From Clostridiaceae bacterium (GTDB taxonomy: Bacteria; Bacillota_A; Clostridia; Clostridiales; Clostridiaceae): a DNA stretch of 64,000 nucleotides. Each line of letters begins with the position of its first letter. Position 1 is the first letter of the stretch. Below, piece by piece: positions 17,782 to 26,444 of the stretch. The notes under the pieces were generated by a model, which saw nothing but the letters and a program-made list of their open reading frames with translations, was not told where the DNA came from and searched no databases. The stretch lies in contig JAQSXU010000012.1 in assembly GCA_029256485.1 (NCBI GenBank), forward strand, positions 13,580 through 77,579, written 5' to 3'. Made by a program: the position numbers and the translations under genes.

Positions 17782-18345
17782 ATGAAGTCTTCACATGAAC
17801 AAAAAAACTATAGCATTCTTCAAATTGCTTCTAATTTAACTGCTGCTTGTTTAATTTCAGGAACAATCCTAGCAGCAACTTATTATATAACAGCTCCTGT
17901 GGCTGCTGCAAAGTCAATAATGTTAACAAACCAGGCAATGAGGTCATTGGTAAAGGATGCAGATTCCTTCAATAAGATTCAAGGTAAGGATGGCTGGTAT
18001 AAAGCAGTAAAAAATAATAAGACAATAGCCTATGTTGTTCCTGCAAGCAGTAAGGGCTACGGTGGAGCTATTAAGATGCTGGTGGCGGTTACTCCTGAAG
18101 GAAAAGAAATAGACTACACTATTACAGATCACAATGAGACCCCTGGACTTGGAGACAATGCCAGGAAAGACTCATTTAGGGCTCAATTTAAAAATAAAGG
18201 ACCTGAAAATATGGTAGTGGTAAAGGATCCTGCAGATAAAAAAGATATTCAGGCTATGACTGGAGCAACTATTACATCAAGAGCGGTAACAAAGGCTATT
18301 AAGGAAAAAGAGCAGGAAGTTTTAGCTATTGGAGGAGGTAAATAA
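17782..18345 (+). CDS. rnfG: Electron transport complex subunit RnfG
   Basis: A 187-residue subunit with one N-terminal transmembrane helix (about residues 13-35) and an extracytoplasmic FMN-binding domain. The flavinylation motif MTGATITSRAV, in which the second threonine carries covalent FMN, is present near residue 160. RnfG passes electrons on the outer face of the membrane. It follows rnfD by 5 bases, with its own AGGAGGTAG ribosome site inside the rnfD end. Confidence 0.95.
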   Translation: MKSSHEQKNYSILQIASNLTAACLISGTILAATYYITAPVAAAKSIMLTNQAMRSLVKDADSFNKIQGKDGWYKAVKNNKTIAYVVPASSKGYGGAIKMLVAVTPEGKEIDYTITDHNETPGLGDNARKDSFRAQFKNKGPENMVVVKDPADKKDIQAMTGATITSRAVTKAIKEKEQEVLAIGGGK

Positions 18346-18346
18346 C

Positions 18347-18970
18347 ATGAAGGAATTGTGGCATATATTTTATAAAGGATTATTTGATGAAAATCCAATA
18401 TTTCGCCTTTCATTAAGCTTATGTCCAGCTTTAGCAGTAACAACTACTGCAGCAAATGCTTTAACCATGGGATTAAGTGTTTTATTTGTTATTACAGCAA
18501 ATAATGTGGTGGTTTCAATTACTAGAAAAGTGGTAAATCCAAAGGTTAGGGTTCCTGTTTACATTACTTCAATTGCCACTATAGTTACATTTGTACAATT
18601 GATATTACAGGCATATTTCCCAGTGTTATATAAAAATCTTGGCATATATTTAGCACTTATAGTTGTATTTGCTATAATTCTTGCCAGGGCAGAGGTATTT
18701 GCTTCAAAGAATCCAGTTTTTCCTTCTTTTCTTGATGGTCTTGGAATGGGCTGCGGATTTACCATTGCTATGTTGACCATAGGAATAATAAGAGAACTGT
18801 TTGGTATGGGTTCTATATTTGGCATTCAAATTTTGGGAAGCTGGTATAATCCTGCATTAATATTTATATTACCTCCTGGAGCATTTATGGTTATAGGATA
18901 TATTATTGGTGCTATAAAAATGAATGATGCAAGAAAGGCCAAATTAAATGTTAAAGGAGGACAAGCATAA
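18347..18970 (+). CDS. rnfE: Electron transport complex subunit RnfE
   Basis: A 207-residue membrane protein with about six transmembrane helices, homologous to RnfE/NqrD. It carries the conserved cysteine pattern SLCPALAVTTTA near the N-terminus and GMGCGFT in the middle, which hold the shared membrane iron-sulfur site with RnfA. ATG at 18347, with GGAGGAGG before it, lies 1 base after the rnfG stop; its stop overlaps the rnfA start by one base. Confidence 0.95.
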   Translation: MKELWHIFYKGLFDENPIFRLSLSLCPALAVTTTAANALTMGLSVLFVITANNVVVSITRKVVNPKVRVPVYITSIATIVTFVQLILQAYFPVLYKNLGIYLALIVVFAIILARAEVFASKNPVFPSFLDGLGMGCGFTIAMLTIGIIRELFGMGSIFGIQILGSWYNPALIFILPPGAFMVIGYIIGAIKMNDARKAKLNVKGGQA

Positions 18971-19551
18971 TGGCAGAGTATTTCACAGTATTTATCAGTG
19001 CAGTTGTTGTAAATAATTTTGTGCTCACTAGATTTTTGGGGCTGTGTATTTTCTTCGGAGTTTCTAAGGATTTAGATGCTTCAGTGGGAATGGGAATGGC
19101 TGTAACATCAGTTATGACATTGAGTTCCATGCTGGCATGGGCTGTTTACAACTTTGTGTTAGTTCCATTTCACTTAACATTTTTAACAACCCTTGTATTT
19201 GTACTTTTAATAGCAAGCTTTGTGCAATTGCTTGAAATGGTCATAAAAAAATATGTGCCTACACTTTATGGAATGTGGGGAATATACCTGCTTCTAATAG
19301 CCACTAACTGTGTTGTATTAGGAGTACCTTTAATAAATGCAGAATCAAACTTTCCATTCTTAAAAAGCGTAATTTACGCAATTGGATCAGGATTGGGATT
19401 TGCTCTAGCTATAGTACTTATGGCAAGCTTAAGGGAAAAATTAAAATTAGCAGATGTACCAAAGTCATTGCAGGGATCTGGAATAGCATTTATTCTTGCA
19501 GGTATGCTGGCGTTAGCTTTCCTGGGCTTTTCAGGTATGATTTCAATTTAA
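18970..19551 (+). CDS. rnfA: Electron transport complex subunit RnfA
   Basis: A 193-residue membrane protein with six transmembrane helices, homologous to RnfA/NqrE. It carries the paired signatures NNFVLTRFLGLCIFFG and ATNCVVLGVPL whose cysteines complement those of RnfE. It overlaps rnfE by one base (TAATG), which implies translational coupling, and a spaced GGAGG precedes rnfB downstream. Confidence 0.95.
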   Translation: MAEYFTVFISAVVVNNFVLTRFLGLCIFFGVSKDLDASVGMGMAVTSVMTLSSMLAWAVYNFVLVPFHLTFLTTLVFVLLIASFVQLLEMVIKKYVPTLYGMWGIYLLLIATNCVVLGVPLINAESNFPFLKSVIYAIGSGLGFALAIVLMASLREKLKLADVPKSLQGSGIAFILAGMLALAFLGFSGMISI

Positions 19552-19566
19552 CGAGGAGGAAGAAAT

Positions 19567-20433
19567 ATGAATACAGCTATAATGGTAATCATAGTAATGG
19601 GAATGGTTGGCACTTTCTTTGGATTGGTTTTAGCCATAGGAAACAGAAAGTTTGCCATTGAAGTAAATCCTTTAATTGAATTAGTTGAAGATGAACTTCC
19701 TAAGGGGCAATGTGGAGCGTGCGGATTTGCAGGCTGTAAAGCCTATGCGGAAGCTGTTGTAATGAATAAGGATGTACCTCCTAACTTATGTGTACCTGGT
19801 AAGGAACAGGTGGCAAAGAAAGTATCTGAACTAACTGGAAAAACTGCAGAAAAGGTTGCACCAAAAGTGGCTCAGGTAAGGTGCGCAGGCTCAAAATGTA
19901 AATCCATAAAAAACTATAATTATGTAGGTGTGCAGGATTGTACTGCAGCTAGTCTTCTTCTGGGAGGCCCAAAGGAATGCTCACATGGATGCTTGGGCTT
20001 TGGAACATGTGTAAAAAACTGTCCATTTGGGGCTCTAACCATGAGTGAGGATGGATTGCCAGTAGTAGACTTAGACATATGCACTGGCTGCGGAAAATGT
20101 GAAAGTGTATGTCCTAAAAAAGTAATAAATATTATTCCTAAGGAGTCAATGGTAAGAGTAAACTGCAATTCAAAAGATAAGGGAGCAGTTGTAAGAAAAA
20201 TATGCAGCGCTGGATGTATTGGATGTGGAATATGCAGCAGAAGCTGTTCCTATAATGCAATAAAAATTGAAAATAATTTAGCAGTGGTAGATTCTAATAT
20301 ATGTATAGAAAAATGTGACAATCCAACTTGTCTAGTTAAATGTCCCACTGGAGCCATAAGACCAGTAGTAAGCGGAGTTGTTCCAGGTACTGAGGAAAAG
20401 GATGAGAAACACATTGCAACAAAGGTAAGCTAG
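19567..20433 (+). CDS. rnfB: Electron transport complex subunit RnfB
   Basis: A 288-residue ferredoxin-type subunit that receives electrons from reduced ferredoxin. It has an N-terminal transmembrane helix (about residues 3-25), the RnfB domain with C49, C52, C57 (CGACGFAGC) and C75, then several 4Fe-4S motifs (CVKNCPFGA, CTGCGKCESVCP, CIGCGICSRSC, and a final CDNPTCLVKCP). The length is within the clostridial range. It is the last rnf gene, followed by a terminator. Confidence 0.96.
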   Translation: MNTAIMVIIVMGMVGTFFGLVLAIGNRKFAIEVNPLIELVEDELPKGQCGACGFAGCKAYAEAVVMNKDVPPNLCVPGKEQVAKKVSELTGKTAEKVAPKVAQVRCAGSKCKSIKNYNYVGVQDCTAASLLLGGPKECSHGCLGFGTCVKNCPFGALTMSEDGLPVVDLDICTGCGKCESVCPKKVINIIPKESMVRVNCNSKDKGAVVRKICSAGCIGCGICSRSCSYNAIKIENNLAVVDSNICIEKCDNPTCLVKCPTGAIRPVVSGVVPGTEEKDEKHIATKVS

Positions 20434-20440
20434 TACCTGA

Positions 20441-20753
20441 AAGAATAAATAACAAAGAATAAATAACAAATAAGGAAGTTTTTCTTTCAGAAAAACTTAT
20501 AATTTTAGGATTTTAAAATTCTAAACCGAAGGCTGTCAATTTGAACTAATGAAAAATAAAATAGTAATTTTACAAATGAAAAGACTGCTGGGAGTTTTCG
20601 GACACCAGCAGTTTTAATTTAAATTTAAGGCAAACGAAAATATTACTTTAAATTTAAGATTTTCTGCTTTAGCAGAAAATCCACCTTATTTGATCTTTAA
20701 TCTTTGATCTTTGTTATTTGAAAGAAGTTTGATCTTTAATCTTTGTTATTTAT
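20441..20753. repeat. R1-family repeat, long variant (copy A)
   Basis: Ends carry AATAACAAAGAATAA on the left and ATCTTTGTTATTTATT on the right, the inverted termini of R1. Inside are hairpins GATTTTCTGCTTTAGCAGAAAATC and an unrelated insertion of about 150 bases containing the rnf terminator. It lies between rnfB and the split permease half, and reaches over the stop codon of that half. Confidence 0.7.
20583..20616 (+). terminator. rnf operon terminator
   Basis: ACTGCTGG and CCAGCAGT form an 8-bp GC-rich stem around GAGTTTTCGGACA, then TTTTA. It is the only strong terminator after rnfB, 150 bases downstream of the stop. Confidence 0.75.
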
Positions 20754-21186
20754 TATAAAACTGTTGCAGTTTTATAATACTTGCATTACCAACCCAAAAT
20801 ATAATAATAGGTGCTAAGGCTACTTTAGGAAGTGCATTTAAAACTACTAAATAAGGTTCAAGTACTCTATTTAGAAAATCTGACCACCAAAGTAATACGG
20901 CTACCACTGTACCTAATAGTGTACCCAGTACAAAGCCAATAATGGTTTCATAACAGGTTATAAATATATGCTTAAATAAAGTGCCTTCATTATAGACCTT
21001 AATTAAACTTTTAACCATTCTGCTGGGGGTACTTGTAAGAAATGGATCAATAATTTTAAAATCTCCCAGCAGTTCCCATAATACAAAAAAAATTATTAAA
21101 ATCAGAATTCTTGTAATTACTATTTTCCTTTTTCTAGTCTTTACATTTCTTAAATATTCACTATGTTCCTCAATTTCATTTATCAC
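20746..21186 (-). pseudogene. N-terminal half of a split ABC permease (SsuC/TauC type)
   Basis: The frame begins at GTG 21186, overlapping the ATPase stop by one base, and matches the first half of nitrate/sulfonate/taurine-type permeases: an N-terminal helix (ILILIIFFVLWELLG), TSTPSRMVKSL, and two more helices ending LPKVALAPIIIFWVGN at residue 134. After that 12 unrelated residues (ASIIKLQQFYNK) lead to a stop. It lacks the EAA loop and the last helices, so it cannot be a working permease. The missing half is at 12468-12871. The break coincides with the direct repeat CATTA at the predicted element boundary. Confidence 0.88.
20760..20790. other. Predicted right attachment junction (att)
   Basis: The arm GCAGTTTTATAATACTTGC at 20766-20784 is followed by CATTA at 20784-20788 and then permease sequence. 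It is the mirror of the left junction at 12869-12892. Permease codon 134 (AAT) falls exactly here. Confidence 0.65.
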
Positions 21187-21944
21187 TAATTATTCAACTC
21201 CTTCCATACATCGTTAAAATAATCTCTAAATTCCTTAGCTTTTCTAGATTTTAACGGGGAATTATATTGCTCCGAAAAAGTAATGTCAAATATTTTACTT
21301 ATGCGAGAAGGACGTTTAGTTAGTACAATAATTCTATTGGACATACTTATTGCCTCTGAGATATCATGGGTTACCATGATAACTGTCTTTTTTTCTTTTT
21401 TGATAATACTATAAATTTCATCGCTTATATTAAGTCTTGTCTGATAGTCCAAGGCTGAAAAAGGTTCATCCAAAAGAAGCACTTCTGGGTTTAATGCCAA
21501 AGTTCTAATAAGTGCAACCTTTTGTCTCATGCCTCCAGATAATTCGTTTGGATAATGGTTTTTAAAGTCTAAAAGACCATAAGACATAAGCATTTCCGTA
21601 ACCTTTTCCTTTGTTTCACTATTTATTTTATGTTGAATTTTAAGACCTAAAAGAATATTGTCCCACACACTCAGCCAATCAAATAATTGATCCTTTTGAA
21701 ACATATAGCCTATCTTTGGAGAAAAGCTGGTGCTCAATTCTTCATCTATATATACTTCGCCATTGGAGGGCTTTAACAATCCTGCAATTATGTTTAATAA
21801 AGTGGACTTGCCGCAGCCAGAGGGTCCTACAATGCTTAAGAATTCACCGTCCAGCACATTAAAAGAAATATCTTTAATTGCAGTTGTTAATGTATCTATG
21901 GAATGGTAGTTCATAACTATATTATTTACTGCCACTTTATTCAT
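21186..21944 (-). CDS. ABC transporter ATP-binding protein (SsuB/TauB/NitT type)
   Basis: A 252-residue ATPase of the nitrate/sulfonate/taurine family. It has Walker A GPSGCGKST, Q-loop YMFQKDQLF, signature LSGGMRQK, Walker B LLLDEPFSALD and the switch histidine in MVTHD. The gene is complete and starts with ATG at 21944. It is the first gene of a unit whose second gene, the permease, is disrupted by the 7.9-kb element, so the transporter is probably inactive unless the element is excised. A binding lipoprotein of the same family, 35519-36544, lies 14 kb away on the same strand and could have been its partner. Confidence 0.92.
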   Translation of the reverse strand: MNKVAVNNIVMNYHSIDTLTTAIKDISFNVLDGEFLSIVGPSGCGKSTLLNIIAGLLKPSNGEVYIDEELSTSFSPKIGYMFQKDQLFDWLSVWDNILLGLKIQHKINSETKEKVTEMLMSYGLLDFKNHYPNELSGGMRQKVALIRTLALNPEVLLLDEPFSALDYQTRLNISDEIYSIIKKEKKTVIMVTHDISEAISMSNRIIVLTKRPSRISKIFDITFSEQYNSPLKSRKAKEFRDYFNDVWKELNN

Positions 21945-22216
21945 AAAATCATCTCCTAGAATTTATATTTTAGTATATGAAAGTAAATAATATAGTGTTA
22001 AAAGTATTTGATTAAGCATATATGTTAAAGTATATTCCAGGTTAGGAAAATAATTATCATATTGTTAAAATCTAGAATAAAATGGCTTTTCTTTTCATTT
22101 ATAGTCAGTTTTGTTGATTTTTCTTTGAAAAACTATAGAATTTGTAATTTTTAAAATATATTAAAAAGTTATAATATTTATAATATATAGTTTAATTGTA
22201 AAGGAGGATAAGCTGT

Positions 22217-22531
22217 ATGGAGTATACAATTAAGAAGATTATATCCATTGATAAAGATGCAGAAAATTACAGGAAATCGCTAGAGATGAGGCTTTTAAGT
22301 GAAAAAAAAGATCTAGAGAATACCCTGGCAGATATGAGGAATGATTCTAAAGAAAATTTAGAAAGATTGAAAAAAAATGTGATGGATAAAAAATTAAATG
22401 AAGCAAGAAATATAGCTGATAAAATTAGTAATGAAAAGTTTATTGAAATGGAAAACATAAATAAAAAAGTTAATCACATCAGAGGAAAAATAATAAGTGA
22501 TACTGTGGATAATATACTAAACTCCAGGTAG
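22217..22531 (+). CDS. V/A-type ATPase subunit H/G (peripheral stalk)
   Basis: A 104-residue, almost entirely helical coiled-coil protein with Lys/Glu heptads (EKKDLENTLADMRNDSKENL) typical of the NtpF/AhaH stalk subunit that pairs with subunit E. Position as first gene of the V/A ATPase operon agrees. ATG at 22217 follows AAGGAGGATAAG. Its 272-bp upstream region, shared divergently with the ABC ATPase gene, is AT-rich and must hold the operon promoter, but I could not pick one convincingly. Confidence 0.8.
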   Translation: MEYTIKKIISIDKDAENYRKSLEMRLLSEKKDLENTLADMRNDSKENLERLKKNVMDKKLNEARNIADKISNEKFIEMENINKKVNHIRGKIISDTVDNILNSR

Positions 22532-22541
22532 GAGGGATATT

Positions 22542-23582
22542 TTGGGAAGTGTTGTAAAGTTTGCAGCAATAAATTCAAAGATAAAATCATTGGAAGGAAA
22601 GTTTTTAACCTCGGAACAGTATTCTAAATTACTTCAGTGTAAAAATTACAGCGAAGCAATAAGATTCTTAAAAGAGGAAACAAGCTATGGCGAAGTTTTG
22701 AGTTTATACAATTTATCAGAGGTAAATAGAGGAAGGCTTGAAATAATATTAAAAAAGTATTATATTCAGAAAATTGGTAAGCTAAGGCACTATTTTTACG
22801 GGGATTATAAAAAATTGTTTAATATTCTTTTCATGAGATATGAAATTGAAGACTTGAAGGTCATATTAAGAGGCAAATATATAGAAAATGATAAGGAACA
22901 TATACATTCACTTATTACCTATGAGAGCCCATTAAACTATATAAATTATGATGATTTATTAAGTGCTAAAAATATTGAGGATATAGTAGATAAATTAGTT
23001 AATACAAAATATTATAAATATCTGAAGCCTTTTGTATCTGACGTTGAAAAAGAAGGATTATTCAGAATGGAAACATCATTGGATTTTTTATATTTTTCTA
23101 CTATAAGAAAGTTTATTAAAAGAATAAACAAAGAAGACAGAGAAATACTTGAAAGGGTAAATGGTATTTACAGTGATTTGCTCAATGTACAGTGGATTTC
23201 AAGGGGGAAGAAATATTATAATTTAACTCCGGAAGTGCTTTTTAACTACACCATTTACGATGGTAAATATTTAAATAAAGAAAAAATAAAACAATTATGT
23301 TATGCGAAGACTAATGAAGAATTTTTTGAAGTTATAAAAGAAACTCCTTATAGGGACTTATTTAATACTGATGATGACTATTTGTCAGAGATGCGAATGC
23401 TGACATATTTAAAAAATGACTTTAATAAGCTAAGGGTTAGAGGAGAAATGAATATTTCTTGTTTAATTGCTTATTTGGAATTGTTTCAAATAGAAACAAG
23501 GGATCTAATTTCTATAGTTGAGAATAAGAGGTACAATATTAATTTTGATGAAGCAATGAAATATGTAACCGTTACTATCTAG
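22542..23582 (+). CDS. atpC: V/A-type ATPase subunit C
   Basis: A 346-residue helical protein of the AC39/NtpC family, the central-stalk cap connecting the rotor ring to the shaft. It shows repeats such as YSKLLQCKNYSEAIRFLKE and KYYIQKIGKLRHYFYGDYK, typical of the three homologous helical units. The start is TTG at 22542 with AGGAGGGA upstream. The next reading frame begins directly at its TAG. Confidence 0.85.
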   Translation: MGSVVKFAAINSKIKSLEGKFLTSEQYSKLLQCKNYSEAIRFLKEETSYGEVLSLYNLSEVNRGRLEIILKKYYIQKIGKLRHYFYGDYKKLFNILFMRYEIEDLKVILRGKYIENDKEHIHSLITYESPLNYINYDDLLSAKNIEDIVDKLVNTKYYKYLKPFVSDVEKEGLFRMETSLDFLYFSTIRKFIKRINKEDREILERVNGIYSDLLNVQWISRGKKYYNLTPEVLFNYTIYDGKYLNKEKIKQLCYAKTNEEFFEVIKETPYRDLFNTDDDYLSEMRMLTYLKNDFNKLRVRGEMNISCLIAYLELFQIETRDLISIVENKRYNINFDEAMKYVTVTI

Positions 23583-23621
23583 ATGGCAGGGGGAACCCCA
23601 TTTGTATTGCGAGGTGGTTAT

Positions 23622-25646
23622 GTGTCAATAGAAAAAATGCTTATGGTAGATATGGTGGGACACATTGATGATTTGAATATAATGTCTAAAAGAGTTGTAA
23701 TATCAGGATGTCTTCACCCTGTAAATGCACTCCAGGAAATTGATACTACAAATTTTACTATATCTACTACGGAAAACAATTTAGATGCTCTGGTGGATGT
23801 ATGTTATATAAGACCATATGTTGAAGAAAAGGACTTTACTGCATTGAGCAGCACACTAAAAAGAATAAAAAATAACGAGTGTGATTTTAGCAGGAATATC
23901 AGCACAGAAGAACTTGTACTAGACGACAATGATTTAGAAAAAAGTATTAATGAAGTTGGGAATTCCATTATAAGCCTTCAAGATGATTTAAAAACTAAAA
24001 CAGCGGAAAAAGATGATACGGAAAAGTATATTAAATATTTAAGTTACTTGAATAAATTAGATTTTTCAGTTGATGAATTTATAAATCTTAAGAATTTTCA
24101 CTTTGATATATATAAAGTATCTAAAGAAAATATGGAGAGAATTAAAGAAAACTATGAAAATATTCCTTCTATCATATTTAAAATATATGAAGAAAATGGA
24201 TACAACATAGTAATGGCATTTACTCCAATATTATTAAAAAAGGAGACAGACAGGATATTTAGGTCTCTTAATTGTGAGATACTTGAAATCAGCAGTGAAT
24301 TTCGAGGAACTCCAAATTCTATAGTAAGTAATTTAAAGGAAAAGCTTATAGATATTAATGCAGAAATGTCTAATTTAAGTGAAAGATTACATGCATTAGA
24401 AAAAGAAAATATGAGGAGAATAAAAATTTTGGATAAGAGTCTGGAGCTGGTGTTAAAAGCTTCAGAAGTAAAATCCAGCATGGCTTGTACTAATGAATTT
24501 TTTTATCTCTGTGGATGGATGCCTAAAGAAAGTTTAAAAAAGTTTAAAGATTGTCTAGGTGAAATTGCAGACAGAACTATAATAATTGAAAAAAATGTAG
24601 ATGAAATTCAAAACAAGGGTATGGTTCCTCCAACAAGAATGAATAATAATATTTTGGTCAAGCCTTTTGAATCTATGGTAGGAATGTATGGTATTCCTTC
24701 CTATAATGAGCTGGACCCAACCACATTTTTAGGTATAAGTTATATGCTGATGTTTGGAGCCATGTTTGGAGATCTTGGGCAAGGCTTAGTTTTTATAGTT
24801 GCAGGGCTTTTATTAAAATATAAAGGAAAAAGACCAAATTTTGGGGGAGTAATTTCAAGGCTGGGTATAGCATCAAGTTTATTTGGAGTTATATATGGAA
24901 GCTTTTTTGGATTTGAAAATGTGATACCAGCTCTTGTGGTTAGACCAATGGAAGATATTCAGGATATACTTCTGTTTGCAGTAGCTTTTGGCTGTGGTCT
25001 ATTAATAATTGGTTTTATTTACAGCCTAATAAATAGCATAAAGAAAAAAGACATTGAAAATGGAGTGTTTGGTAAAAATGGACTGGTGGGCTTAATATTT
25101 TATTTGTCTTTGCTTATTTTTGCTATAACTAAAGTGATGAATATTAACACAATGCCAAGTTCAGTTTGGATTACAATTTTCATTGTTTTTCTAGGTGTAA
25201 TGCTGTTTAAAGAGCCAATAACAAATATTATTCTGAAAAAAAAGCCATTATATTCGGAAAGTAAACAGGACTATTTTATTGAGGGAGGCTTTGGAGTTAT
25301 TGAAACTCTGCTCAGTATGTTCTCAAATACTGTGTCTTTTATAAGAGTTGGTGCATTTGCCCTTAACCATGTAGGACTGTTTGTGGCTTTTGCATCACTG
25401 GCAAATATGATGAAAAATAGTGTGGGCAGTGCATTTATGTATGTGCTTGGTAATTTAATAATTATTGGGCTTGAAGGCTTAATAGTGTTTATCCAAGGAC
25501 TAAGATTAGAGTACTATGAGCTGTTCAGCAAATATTATGAAGGAGCAGGGGTTGTGTTTAACCCTGTTAAACTATTTGATGAAACTTCTGATGTTGAAGT
25601 AAAGATTTATAAAAGAATTATTACAAGTAAATTAGTAAATGAATAA
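23622..25646 (+). CDS. atpI: V/A-type ATPase subunit I (membrane a-type)
   Basis: A 674-residue protein of the V-ATPase 116-kDa/NtpI family, the membrane stator that forms the ion half-channels. The N-terminal half is soluble and helical. About seven transmembrane helices begin near residue 365 (MFGAMFGDLGQGLVFIVAG). The essential arginine is expected within SNTVSFIRVGAFALNHVG. I take GTG at 23622 as start since GAGGTGG lies just before it and homologues start near SIEKM; the frame is open upstream to ATG 23583. It overlaps no neighbour except for the untranslated lead of subunit K. Confidence 0.9.
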   Translation: MSIEKMLMVDMVGHIDDLNIMSKRVVISGCLHPVNALQEIDTTNFTISTTENNLDALVDVCYIRPYVEEKDFTALSSTLKRIKNNECDFSRNISTEELVLDDNDLEKSINEVGNSIISLQDDLKTKTAEKDDTEKYIKYLSYLNKLDFSVDEFINLKNFHFDIYKVSKENMERIKENYENIPSIIFKIYEENGYNIVMAFTPILLKKETDRIFRSLNCEILEISSEFRGTPNSIVSNLKEKLIDINAEMSNLSERLHALEKENMRRIKILDKSLELVLKASEVKSSMACTNEFFYLCGWMPKESLKKFKDCLGEIADRTIIIEKNVDEIQNKGMVPPTRMNNNILVKPFESMVGMYGIPSYNELDPTTFLGISYMLMFGAMFGDLGQGLVFIVAGLLLKYKGKRPNFGGVISRLGIASSLFGVIYGSFFGFENVIPALVVRPMEDIQDILLFAVAFGCGLLIIGFIYSLINSIKKKDIENGVFGKNGLVGLIFYLSLLIFAITKVMNINTMPSSVWITIFIVFLGVMLFKEPITNIILKKKPLYSESKQDYFIEGGFGVIETLLSMFSNTVSFIRVGAFALNHVGLFVAFASLANMMKNSVGSAFMYVLGNLIIIGLEGLIVFIQGLRLEYYELFSKYYEGAGVVFNPVKLFDETSDVEVKIYKRIITSKLVNE

Positions 25647-25662
25647 TAGGGGGATTGTTAAT

Positions 25663-26094
25663 ATGAGGTATATTATTTTATTGATTACTTTGACAGTTGT
25701 AATTGGCACAATTACTTATGGGTTTGTTGTTAGAGCTAAGGGTGATTTAAATGGAAAATCTAAAATTAAAAAGGCCTTAAAAATAAATTTAGCTTCCTTT
25801 ATTCCAGTAATTGGAACTATGATAATATTTTTCATAGTTCCAGGAATTGTTCATGCAGCTGGCGAAAGCACTGTAAATACATCTGCAGGTCTTGGTTACA
25901 TAGGTGCTGCACTATCTACAGGATTGGCTACAGTGGGGGCTGGATATGCAGTAGGCGCTGTTGGCTCATCAGCATTAGGAGCAGTGTCAGAGGACCCTAA
26001 AATACTTGGTAAAACACTTATATATGTAGGACTTGGTGAAGGTATTGCCATATATGGCTTAATAATTTCAATTATGATTTTATCAAAACTTTAA
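25663..26094 (+). CDS. atpK: V/A-type ATPase subunit K (rotor ring)
   Basis: A 143-residue proteolipid. An N-terminal helix and a second hydrophobic stretch (residues 2-25 and 44-66, ending GIVHAAGES) precede one rotor hairpin: GLGYIGAALSTGLATVGAGYAVGA and TLIYVGLGEGIAIYGLIIS, with the ion-carrying glutamate in the second. The segment before AAGES could be a cleaved leader, as in several single-hairpin A/V-type rings. No glutamine is present in the hairpin, whereas Na+-binding rings of this family use glutamines; H+ coupling is therefore the better guess. ATG 25663 follows AGGGGGATT. Confidence 0.9.
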   Translation: MRYIILLITLTVVIGTITYGFVVRAKGDLNGKSKIKKALKINLASFIPVIGTMIIFFIVPGIVHAAGESTVNTSAGLGYIGAALSTGLATVGAGYAVGAVGSSALGAVSEDPKILGKTLIYVGLGEGIAIYGLIISIMILSKL

Positions 26095-26124
26095 TTATTA
26101 ACCCTTTGAACGGGAGAGATTAAA

Positions 26125-26433
26125 ATGAAAGCATATTTTATAAGTGATAACAATGACACCTTTGTTGGATTGAAAATAGCAGGAATTAAAGGTATTGTTT
26201 TACACGAAAGAGAACAGGTTTTAAAAAAATTAGAAGAAATAAAAATGGACAATTCCATTGGAATTATTATATTAACAGAAAAGATCTCCATGCTTATTCC
26301 AGATGAAGTAAAAGAAATGAAACTTAAAAAACATGCACCATTAATTGTAGAAATACCTGATAGACATGGTACGGTAAAGGGTGATAATTCAATAGTGAAG
26401 TATGTAAAGGAATCAATTGGGTTAAAGATATGA
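26125..26433 (+). CDS. atpF: V/A-type ATPase subunit F
   Basis: A 102-residue NtpG/AtpF protein, the small central-shaft subunit that partners subunit D. The Rossmann-like fold shows GLKIAGIKGIVL and the IGIIILTEKI strand, with HAPLIVEIPDRHG as the family motif. It lies 30 bases after subunit K with GGGAGAG before the start. Confidence 0.9.
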   Translation: MKAYFISDNNDTFVGLKIAGIKGIVLHEREQVLKKLEEIKMDNSIGIIILTEKISMLIPDEVKEMKLKKHAPLIVEIPDRHGTVKGDNSIVKYVKESIGLKI

Positions 26434-26444
26434 GGTGATTTTTA

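Larger units (their letters stand above)
12869..20787. mobile_element. Predicted serine-recombinase element carrying the rnf operon, inserted in an ABC permease gene
   Basis: About 7.9 kb separating two halves of one permease gene. The boundaries are a direct CATTA (12869-12873 and 20784-20788; extended CATTA-G/C-CAAC), and just inside lie imperfect inverted arms GCAACATATATTAAAATGC (12874-12892) and GCAGTTTTATAATACTTGC (20766-20784), 13 of 19 positions matching as inverted repeats. The recombinase gene ends about 50 bp from the left end, as usual for large serine integrase elements. Contents: recombinase, a 54-codon open frame, an RseC-like gene, rnfCDGEAB, and an R1 repeat. No transfer or replication genes are seen. 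Precise excision would restore the permease. Inferred from sequence; no comparative genome was available. Confidence 0.75.

Noticed and set aside
25663..26094. Second rotor hairpin for subunit K
   Set aside because: The N-terminal hydrophobic part lacks an ion glutamate and a repeat of the C-terminal hairpin; it looks like a leader plus a helix.
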